Assembly (NCBI GenBank): GCA_022414725.1
Contig: CM039463.1
Span: forward strand, 25,090,832-25,154,831
Length of the DNA: 64,000 nucleotides
Direction of reading: 5' to 3'
DNA from: Microglena sp. YARC
Taxonomy: Eukaryota; Chlorophyta; Chlorophyceae; Chlamydomonadales; Chlamydomonadaceae
Shown in pieces: positions 43,705 through 52,110 of the stretch. The translations under genes were made by a program, and so were the position numbers. The notes beneath the pieces are model-generated. The model was not told where the DNA came from and made no database searches. It worked only from the letters and a program-made list of their open reading frames with translations. The first letter of the stretch is position 1. The number at the start of each line of letters is the position of its first letter.

Positions 43705-45075
43705 CCAACCTCTACCCCCATCTGCTCAAGTCATACGCCTGCGACCATGCCTTCACGACGCTGCCCCAGGATGTGACCAAGATCACACCAGAACAGCTCA
43801 TGACCGCAGCTGTGAACGACCAATCACAGTGGCTCATCATAGCCGGTCCAGAGTGCCAAGACTTCAGCCCAGCAGGAGGCAACAGAGGACTCAAGGGACC
43901 CCGGGCCGCCGTCCTGCAGGCTTGTACCACCGTCATAGGGTACATCCAGCAGCTACAGCATCCTCGGCAACCCCTCTACATCGTGGAGAATGCAGCAATG
44001 CAGCACAACTTTCGATCACAACATATTGCTACCCAAGACTTCAACGCAGTCAACAGAACTCTTGGCCTCCCTATCTGCGTGGATGCTGCAACATTCGACT
44101 CAGGAGCGCACAGACTCCGCAACAAGTGGCAGAACTTGGTTGACCCCCTTGATCTCCAGCTCCAGCTCAACAAGACCCGTCGGACTGCCAACATTTCAGC
44201 CAACGCCTTCTTGGATCCAGGACGGAGCACTACAAGGGTCTACAGATCAGACACAGCCCCTTTTTGCTTAGCAAACAAGATCGGACAAGAGCGCAACGTA
44301 CTGCCTACTCTAGTAGCGTACCCTCTGTCTCGAGCCTTCAGACCTGACAAGCCAGGCAGCATCTACTCTCTCCAGGGCGGCGCATGGTCTGAACCAAACC
44401 CTTCTGAGAGAGAACGCATGCTCGGATACTACACAGGAGCAACAGCAGCACCAGGTCTCACTCAAAACCAGAGGCATATCCTCACAGGCAACAGCATGGA
44501 TCAGCGAGCCTTGGTAGCAATCATCAGAAAGACCTTGGAAATGGCAATCCCTACACGTCTAACATCTATGCTAGAATTTAAGCCAACCCCCAGGCCTGAG
44601 TTGCTACCTTCTCCCAGTCCTGCTCTTCTTCTGACAACTTCTCCCAGCTATCCCAGCAATTCTGGCGGTCGCATATCAGACCCCACGCCTCCGACACGCC
44701 AGTTCTATGGCACTGAGCTTGCTTGCCTGCTGGCAGTCACCAGGAGCAAGACTGTCAAGCCACACATCTGGCCATCAAAACCACCTGCACCAGCCAACAG
44801 CCAACAACCACCAGCCATCAGCCAACAGCCCCCAACCAACAGCCAACAGCCAACAGCCACCGACCCTCAGCCGTTGCAACACTCCCCTCCTTTGCCTCTT
44901 CTACCATCTTCAGCTCCAAGTCCTCCACTCGCCCCAGGCAGACAGTTGGATACTGACCTGCGCCTTGCTGCAATGTCCAAGGACACTGACGGTCTAGACA
45001 TCCACTCTGATCAGTTTGTCTTAGAGTACTTGAGGCGTGGAGTCCTCGGATCCAACTGGACGACATCTCGTACTA
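43555..45075 (+). CDS. C5 cytosine DNA methyltransferase domain of the retroelement
   Basis: C5 methyltransferases transfer a methyl group to cytosine in DNA. Motif I is at the end of the preceding frame (YEMCGGMCAG); the rest is in the frame open at 43581-45263. Counted from 43581: motif II YIYSDI (residues 21-26), motif IV GPECQDFS with the catalytic Cys at residue 92 (codon 43854-43856), motif VI YIVENA (133-138), motif VIII-like HRLRNKW (177-183), motifs IX-X ERERMLGY and LTGNSMD (276-307). The arginine-rich motif VIII and the spacing recall DNMT3/DRM-type enzymes, but GPECQ is closer to the DNMT1-type PCQ, so the subfamily is open. A Pro/Ser/Gln-rich linker with SQQPP repeats follows. 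A one-base shift at about 43600 separates motif I from the rest. Confidence 0.85.
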
Positions 45076-45081
45076 GGCGGG

Positions 45082-46885
45082 TACTGGCAAGATCAAGAAA
45101 GTACAGGCTTGGCGCATCTCCAACTGGAGAAGAGAGAGGATCATACGCATCCTGGCCAACGGCATTGAACGCATCGTCCCAGCCCCCAGCCAGAGGTCCA
45201 TCCTCATTCAGAGGGCCCACGAGACCAGCGGACACTTTGGGGCACGCAGAACAGCTTACTTAGTGGTCAGCTCTTTCTGGTGGCACGGCGTGGTCAAACA
45301 AGTCAAAGCTCTGGTCAAGACATGCAAAATCTGTGACCAAGCCATGGCCTACTTCAACCAGCCAACAGCCACATTGCAATCCCACCCGATTCATGGCCTC
45401 TTCTTCGCTTGGGGAATTGATTTGTCTGGTCCCTACAACAAGACAGCCAGGGGCAACACTATGCTCATGCACGCCGTGGAGTATTTCAGCGCCGCACTCG
45501 TAGTGGTCCCCATCCCAGCCAAGGAGGCCATACATACGGTATACGCGCACTCTCATGGAGTCTTGGCACACTTTGGCGCATATGCGCTCTGCATCTCTGA
45601 CAATGGACCAGAGTTCCAAGGCAAATTCAAGGAACATCTGCTTCACAACTTCATTGACCACAGGACGATCCACCCTAACCACCCTCAGGGCAACGGTTTT
45701 GTGGAGCGAAGCGTAGGTACCATCAAGGCAGCCTTGACCAAGATCTGCTCTGAAAACCTGGCCACTGACACATGGGACATTGACATAGCCAAGGTCGTTA
45801 CAGCGTACAACTGTAGCCCTCAGGAGACTACTAAGTGCGCCCCCTTCACTCTGCTGTACGCCCGGGCTCCCGTCATGAACAACCCTGAGGCACAGCTTGC
45901 CATGACAGCGCCGCTGCCTGACCTGACAGACAGCACACAGGTGCAAGCTCTGACAGACACTCTCCTGGAGCGCGCTCAATGGATCAAGAGAGTCAGCCCA
46001 ACTATTGCCAATCACATAGCAATCGCCCACCACAGGGACACCCTGCGCTACGCAAAGATCAGGGGGGGGGCCTATCACCCTCGCCTACGCAAATTCCAGG
46101 TGGGAGACTTTGTGTACATCCGCCGTCCCAACGTGCGCAACTCCTTGCAGATGGCTGCCCAAGGCATGATCCTGCGCATCATCGACCTCAAACCATCTGA
46201 AGTCGTCGTCTTGCAAGGACGTTGCGGTTGCACCATCACCAACCATGCCCGCAATTTATCTCCTTGCCACCTCCCTAACTTGGATGGCACAATCAGGCCA
46301 GACTTAGCAGTCCCACCCCCCAGCCTAGCCTGCAGCGTCTGCAACTTCCCTGACAACGCAAATTGCATGCTACTCTGCGACGGCTGTGGAGCAGGTTACC
46401 ACACTCACTGCCTTGACCCACCTCTCTCTGCAGTTCCCGTCGAGGACTAGTTCTGCCCCAACTGCAAAGCCAGCGGCATCACTGCAATCCCCGCGGGACG
46501 CATCCCAGAAACACCACAGAAGGAACCTAACCTTTTCCCCACCCCGCAGACTCGCTCCAGAGACAGAGCCGCCCTCGCCTGCGACAAGATGCTTGTCATC
46601 AAACAAGTCAGAGTCCAAGGCGGCCTCGACAAAGCTGTCTGGGGCACTGCCTCCTTCCAAGGACCACTGTCCAGGCCATGGTACTTCAAGCTAACCTACG
46701 ATGACGGCCAAGTCATTAAGCTCACCATGGCTGGACTCAAAAAACTCAACCCACTCCCCACAGGCACACAGAAGCCCTTACCACTCACACCTGTGCTCCC
46801 CTGCCTCAACCGTGCATGCAGGCATCCAACGCACACCATCCTGGCGTCTGAGGACAACCCATCCTGTGAAGTGTACCACACATGA
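45082..46885 (+). CDS. Gypsy-like integrase with PHD finger and Tudor-like domain
   Basis: From about 45082 the frame has the integrase zinc domain (HETSGHFGARR...CKIC) and the catalytic core GIDLSGPYNK (Asp), CISDNGPEFQ (Asp) and HPQGNGFVERSVG (Glu). A C-terminal SH3-like part follows (FQVGDFVYIRRP). Then comes a C4HC3 PHD finger: CSVC, CDGCGAGYHTHC and FCPNC. TAG at 46448-46450 replaces the codon just before FCPNC, where PHD fingers usually have Trp, so it looks like a TGG-to-TAG change. The same frame continues past it to 46885 with WGTASF...WYFKLTYDDGQVIKLT, a Tudor-like fold pattern. PHD and Tudor domains commonly bind modified histone tails. Confidence 0.85.
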
Positions 46886-46933
46886 GCACACTATTGCTCA
46901 CCTCAACTCCTTACATTCCCTCCTACCTCAGGT

Positions 46934-47507
46934 GATGGTTAACACTGCAGAATATCGTGACAGCACCCATGCACTCACATGGGACTTCTTGCCCCGTTAC
47001 GCACCAAATTTCACATCCCATTGGGCACAACGATACAATGGCCAACCACCCCTTGCAGATGATTTACTCTGTCTTGGCCCATGCTACTATGGTGACCTCG
47101 ATAACCCCCAAGGCCATGTCCTTCAACTCCCCACTGAATCTGTCCAACAGTACACTACACGCATTCACTTCCTCCAAGCTGCCTGGCACCACCAGCAAGC
47201 TGACCTGATCACAATTTTCAACAGGGTAGAGGAAACCAGGCGCATTAATGGAGCATACCCATACCCAGTGCATGTACCATATTTCACTCGTCGCCTACCT
47301 GACGTTGAACGCTGGACCCACCTGACTCACATGGTCTACATGCCACCACACATGGACCAAGGGTCAGGTTTAACAACCTATGGCGCCCACCCCCCCTCAG
47401 CCTTCCTGGACTTTGCTTCCAACCCCCCTCCCATCTACTACATGGCAATGCGTCCTCGCTTTATGGAATACATCACCCCACACAACACTCATGTTCCAGT
47501 GGTCTAG
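46934..47507 (+). CDS. Extra 3' ORF of the gypsy-like element
   Basis: A frame of about 190 residues from an in-frame ATG (MVNTAEYRDSTHALTWDFLP) with even coding composition. It is rich in Tyr, His and Pro (YYMAMRPRFMEYITP near the end). It has no recognised domain, transmembrane segment or zinc motif. Gypsy elements sometimes carry an accessory ORF here. Confidence 0.5.
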
Positions 47508-48354
47508 ACACACTCTTACCTACCCACCATACCCACCGTCTGGTTTGGTTATGCAGGCTGTGTAGCAGACAGGCAGCTTGCATAACCCAGACATGCCTTG
47601 TGCCTGTGATGGACCAGTTACGACTAGCCCACAGGTTGTCATGTTTGTTTGTTAATCCATGCGGGAGGGGGGTGTGCAGAGGACATACGTCTTCATTCCT
47701 GGGACAATACACGTCCCAGTGATCGCAACAGTTCTAGGATTCTTTTTGTTTTCTTGCTTCATGTTCCGAGTTGCGTTACATATACGCAACACCATCCCAA
47801 ACTTACTTCAAGACAAGTTTGCAGCCACCACTGGGTTGCTGACTGGAAGCCTCTAGGAGGGACAGTCAGCACTTGCAATATGACCAGATGAGGATTTTCG
47901 CCCAGTTGCATCAACTTCTTTCAACTTGGACACCACGACTTTTTCTACTGGCCACTGTATTACATGCCTCCAGATTTATTCGGCCGGTCCCATACTTGAT
48001 CTTTGTTGACTCTCAAGGTTTTACCTCTTTAAGTAATAGACGTGGCTTTAGTTCCTTTCCGTTTCGACATAACCACCACCTACCTTTTATTCTTCACTCC
48101 GTGCAGAGGGGGGGAAACTAGGTGGTGAGTCCTGCTTTACCATACTCCAACACCAGAATGGATACACCTTCTGTACATACCTTTTTGTGTAACCAGCAAC
48201 ATCAACCCCATCTGCTCGATACCAGCAGCAGGGGGGGGAAGGAGAGATTTCCAGATTTTTTTTCTCTAACAGAATTACAATCAACTCTCCCCGTTACCAC
48301 TTCTCTTTTTTCACTACACTCACTCCCATTCCGTAGTGAAGGGGGGGAATTGCA
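47508..48354 (+). promoter_or_regulatory. 3' untranslated part with repeated polypurine tracts
   Basis: Four G-rich purine tracts occur: GCGGGAGGGGGG (about 47662), GCAGAGGGGGGGAAA (about 48103), GCAGGGGGGGGAAGG (about 48228) and GTGAAGGGGGGGAA (about 48334). They resemble the polypurine tract that primes plus-strand cDNA synthesis; the last lies only 7 bases from the inferred end. No LTR is found. Confidence 0.5.
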
Positions 48355-48358
48355 GTGG

Positions 48359-49356
48359 TAACATACCTATCCTAAGGAGCACGCATACAGCCGTGACAGT
48401 GTGCCATCAAGCAGATGTTCCCAGGATATGCCGGACAGCGTAGGATTCATAGACGGCGGAGGGCCAGGCGCAGGTGGCAGATCCACCGGTGGAGGTGGAG
48501 GGGGCTCCTGCGAGGTGCCAGCAGCAGATCTGTGGACACTCGTGGCAGCAGCCTCGCGAGCCCGAGTATGGTAAGCACCAAGAGCCCGCTCTGCAGGGTT
48601 GCGAGCCTGCTCTGCAAGGTTGAGTAGAGGACCCAAAGGACCAAGAGACGAACTCCGCAGCAAAGACGGCTTGACCACCTCAGGTAGGTCCGGTGGAAGC
48701 GGCGCAAGCAGAGCGGCAGACGGAGGCTTGAAGACCGCAGGAGAAGGTGCCAATTGAGGCTCATACACCGGAGAGACAGTGGAGGTGTGGAAAACCCTAG
48801 TAGCAGAAGAGGGAGTGACTCCACCGAAGTCGCCATTTCTGGCACTCTGTAGATCTTCCATACAATCATCAGAGTAATCTTCCTCTGAGTCGTCAGACTT
48901 GCCGTAAGCATAGCCATCTTCATGGCTATGGAGAGCAAGGTCTACAGTGTCGTAGGTAAAGCGGCATCAGCGGGTGGAGGCGACCTTGCATACTGGATAA
49001 TCTGTGTGGAAACACAGCATAGGCGCATCAGAATATCCTCAACCTCAGGTCGGAGACGTTGGACAAAAGGAGAAGGAGACGGAGAAATGGAGGTATTGGA
49101 GGGGGGGTGGCTTCCATGATGGCGGAAGGAGACTCATCTCCGGCAGCAGAGGCCGCTGGCGCGCAATCATCTAGCCAATCAGTGGGAACACGAATCTTTA
49201 GAGGAAGAATTCGGTCGCATCCATTACTGATAATGACGCTCTCCATACCGCGCGACCAGGAAATACCATTCTGTGGGGTAAGTTTCTCGAAGCCGGCAGG
49301 AGGCCCACGCGGAAGTTGCATTGTAAAGCAGTGGTAGAAGTAATAAGCCCGTAACC
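48359..49356 (-). pseudogene. Copia 5' leader with broken N-terminal ORFs
   Basis: Minus-strand frames at 49321-49028 (PPAGFEKLTPQNG...) and about 48950-48367 (YDTVDLALHSHEDGYAYGKS, then a Pro/Ala-rich tail) have coding composition but need one or two frameshifts to join. They lie between the 5' LTR and gag and are unrecognised. On the minus strand the sequence just inside the 5' LTR (GGTTACGGGCTTATTA) is where a primer-binding site is expected; the tRNA is not identified. Confidence 0.5.
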
Positions 49357-49739
49357 TATCAGCTAGAAAGCACTTCGAAGAGTGGAGAGAGATGTATGCA
49401 GCGGAGACAGACGCGCCAATCTATACACGGAGACAAGAATAGCGTTACAAGGACAGGCGGACGCCAAAGAACACCAGCGGTGGGAGAGGCAGATGCCTGT
49501 AACCTGACTAGACCCTAAGTCAGGAAACTTAAGCCAGGCACCGGCTATACAGAGTGTGTCAGTGAGAGACCGATGACGCAGTCAACAGGAAGCTGTCACC
49601 GTGTCATGAAGGATGACACAGTCTACGGGAAGCTGACACAGTACAGACAGAAACACTGTCTGGGCCGATAGTTCTAAGGAAGTACATAAGTAGTCACCAA
49701 GTCATAAAACGCGTGAGAGCACCGCAATTCATGCTGACA
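49357..49739 (-). repeat. Copia 5' LTR
   Basis: 383 bp, apparently identical to 31393-31775, followed by the ATAGA target duplication (49740-49744). As the 5' LTR it should hold the element's promoter; no element is assigned by eye. Confidence 0.95.
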
Positions 49740-49744
49740 ATAGA

Positions 49745-50075
49745 CATGTACCGCAATGTACCACCCCACCTGTGAAGAGTGATCATAGACTTGTACCGCA
49801 ATGTACCACCCCACCTGTGTAGAGTGATCATTGACATGTACCGCAATGTACCACCCCACCTGTGTAGAGTGATCATTGACGTGTACCGCAATGTACCACC
49901 CCACCTGTGAAGAGTGATCATAGACATGTACCGCAATGTACCACCCCACTTGTGTAGAGTGATCATTGACCTGTACCGCAATGTTCCATCCCACCTGTGT
50001 AGACTGTAGAGTGACCATAGACCTGTACCGCAATGTACCACCACCTGTGCAGAGTGATCATTGACGAGGGAAGTT
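49745..50075. repeat. 45-bp minisatellite, right part
   Basis: Seven to eight units contain GTACCGCAATGTACCACC, continuing the array interrupted at 31387. Confidence 0.9.
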
Positions 50076-51116
50076 TTTGTGTTGTTCATAGTCGATTTTG
50101 TGTTTGCCATCAACAACCGTGTGTAGCATGGCACATTATTGCTGTGATCTACCCTCACCTCTATGGGGAAAGATTATTGATTACTGATTCAGTCGCGATT
50201 AGTCTGACCAAGTTTTGAACCTTTAAACATGCGAAGCTGGCGATGCCCTGCTGCAAAGCATGCTGCACACGTTTCGCAGTCCACCAATGTACCTCTTTGC
50301 CTGGATGTACTTGTCATTTTAAAATAGATGCTACATGGTCACGGGTACATGCACTCTTGTTTTGCAGGTAGCACGAACATGCCCCCATACTCCTCATGTC
50401 ATGATGTGCATCTATAGATGCATGGTTTCCACACAAATGTCTTGCTGTTTCGCGTAGCAGATTCCTATATCCTGTTCATGGAGCATTGATGTTGTACCTG
50501 GTACGCTTTCGCTTTTGGCTTTATAGACGATAAGCACACCACAGTGACCAAGTGCTATCATCATCATCAACAACATCAACGTTTCTTCTCACCCATTTAT
50601 TTATTGATTTGGTTCTGTGTTATTCAAGATTGCAAGCGTAGCAAGTTTTGAACCTTGAAACATGCAAAGGTGGAAAGCATTGTTGAGTTACCGGGCATCT
50701 ATCATTGATGTTTCAAACCAGGGGACTCTGATCTCCAATTTTGTTAGCGGTGCATGATCATTGATTTGTTTATACAAGTTTTTCTGTGCATAGGCATTGA
50801 TTGTTAACTGAGAGGTTAAATGTACATAACCATTCATTGATAACCTCAAAGCTAGCTTTGTGCATATATCAAACGTCGTATGAGCGTTACTGCACATGAT
50901 CATTGGTGTGGTGCCTCCCTGTCTTCCCCAAGATTGCAGATATGCGCGGATCGTGTGGATGTTTGTACATTTATGTTGGACGACATGCACGACCCTAATA
51001 GTGTGAGATCTATACAGTGCTGATCAGTCTGTGCCCATATCAGACCTGCCCACTCCACCATATAATATTCATTCACCATATTCAAGCAAGCAACTTGTAT
51101 TATCGCACTGCCATGC
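50076..51116. other. Spacer with no supported gene
   Basis: Moderately AT-rich unique sequence. TTTTGAACCTT-AAACATGC occurs at 50210 and 50645, suggesting a diverged duplication. No exon with flanking splice sites is found. Confidence 0.4.
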
Positions 51117-51240
51117 ATGAAATTTAAACTTGGTTAGATGGCTCCAGCCACCAATTTGGCTGCTCGCTGTCTAAGACTCTAAGGTAGCAAAAGCAAACAT
51201 ATTTAGCAGGTATCGATATATTCAAAAGATCGTTCATGCT
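51117..51240 (+). repeat. Dispersed repeat, GGCTCCAGCCANCAATTTGG family
   Basis: Shares ATGGCTCCAGCCA-CAATTTGGC, CTGTCTAA and ATTCAAAAGAT with copies at 52023-52140 (+) and about 55395-55510 (-). Unknown family. Confidence 0.6.
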
Positions 51241-51430
51241 TAAAACCCTTGTCAGGAACTACTAGGCTACAGGAGCTCAATAATAAGTAATAAGATGTCC
51301 TCAGAACTCCCGTAACCTAGTAGTTCCTGACAACCCTGGCCCCCAGATGCGGCAGCACAATAGATATACCCTTGTAGAATTAAATTATCGCTGTAGCACG
51401 AACTCAGGGCCCCCGTCGGTTTAAGCCGTT

Positions 51431-51488
51431 CCTATTACGGTTGGGCAAGTCCCTTTAGCCTATTTTGCCTACCCCTGGACTGTAACAT
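51431..51488. repeat. About 50-bp dispersed repeat, TTGGGCAAGTCCCTTTAGCC family
   Basis: Core TTGGGCAAGTCCCTTTAGCC followed by TATTTGGCTACCCCTGGACT and GTAACATAC. Other copies, in either orientation: about 120-178, 2905-2950, 3050-3090, 3350-3400, 8437-8484, 11410-11457, 17253-17305, 26065-26110 and 26250-26300. The GTAACATAC end often abuts a TATG- or GACA-type microsatellite. Confidence 0.75.
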
Positions 51489-51529
51489 ACATACAATACC
51501 CTGGGTGGTTGGGGCTAACTTGTGCTGGC

Positions 51530-52110
51530 TTTCACTCCATTGATGTTACAATCAGAGCTCTGATTCTTGGCCTGCTGCCTGGTAAACAGGGTAACAGTAG
51601 CGTCCACGCCGGCCACACTGCTGGCTGATATAATTCGACCAAGCATTGGCTTTGCAGCTGTACTTGCACTGAATCCTCTGTGGCACTAGTTACACAAGTG
51701 AGGGGTCCCACCTCCTGGGGTGAAAATCCTTTCAAACAAAAAACTGCATTCCTGCCTACCTTCTGCTTTATCTTGCTCGTTTTGGGTGAGGTGCTGGTCC
51801 AGGGTATCTTCCTTGAGCTATGGGGGGTCCCCGTTGGATGTACTGCATGTCTTCAAGCTCAGCTTGCAGGTGGTCTTTTTCAGCACGTACCCTATCCAAT
51901 CGCCTTTTCCACATTTCTTCATTTTGGCTTTCTTTCAAGGCTTCCATGGAAACCTGAGTATAATATGTTGATCATCGTTGGAAGACCCCACTGGAAATTT
52001 TGGTGCAGGCTTGTCCTGGGTCAACTTGAACTTGAACTCGGTTTCATGGCTCCAGCCAGCAATTTGGCCGCTTGCCATCTAAAAGCGGTAAAAGCAATGT
52101 TATCAGGTAT
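51530..52110 (-). repeat. Segment duplicated in inverted orientation at 55395-55835
   Basis: Blocks shared in opposite order include AGGTAGGCAGGAATGC, ATCAGAGCTCTGAT, a coiled-coil coding block near 51800-51950, and GGCTCCAGC-CAATTTGG. The 55-kb copy has lost the open frame. One is either an old inverted duplication of gene sequence or a mobile element with captured coding DNA. Confidence 0.5.

Larger units (their letters stand above)
37092..48354 (+). mobile_element. Gypsy-like retroelement encoding a cytosine DNA methyltransferase, nested in the copia element
   Basis: Plus-strand order: gag with CCHC, protease, RT, RNase H, C5 DNA methyltransferase, integrase, PHD finger, Tudor-like domain, extra ORF. 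RT-RNase H before integrase is Ty3/gypsy order. Boundaries come from the copia sequence on each side: GTGGT occurs at 37088-37092 and 48355-48359. With GTGG as target duplication the element begins TGTTGTCACACG and ends AATTGCA, so it has TG...CA ends. Rejoining the flanks gives a continuous copia gag start. No LTR pair is recognised; the 3' end is a G-rich tract plus AATTGCA. Several frameshifts and one nonsense codon break the coding region. Confidence 0.8.
31388..49744 (-). mobile_element. Ty1/copia LTR retrotransposon, host of a nested insertion
   Basis: A copia-order element (gag, protease, integrase, RT, RNase H on the minus strand) lies between two 383-bp LTRs (31393-31775, 49357-49739). 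The LTRs show no difference by eye and begin TGTCAGCATG on the coding strand. The 5-bp target duplication ATAGA flanks it. The internal region is split by an 11.3-kb gypsy-like element at 37092-48354. Without it the copia element is about 7.1 kb. Identical LTRs imply recent insertion, yet the coding region needs several frameshifts. Confidence 0.92.
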
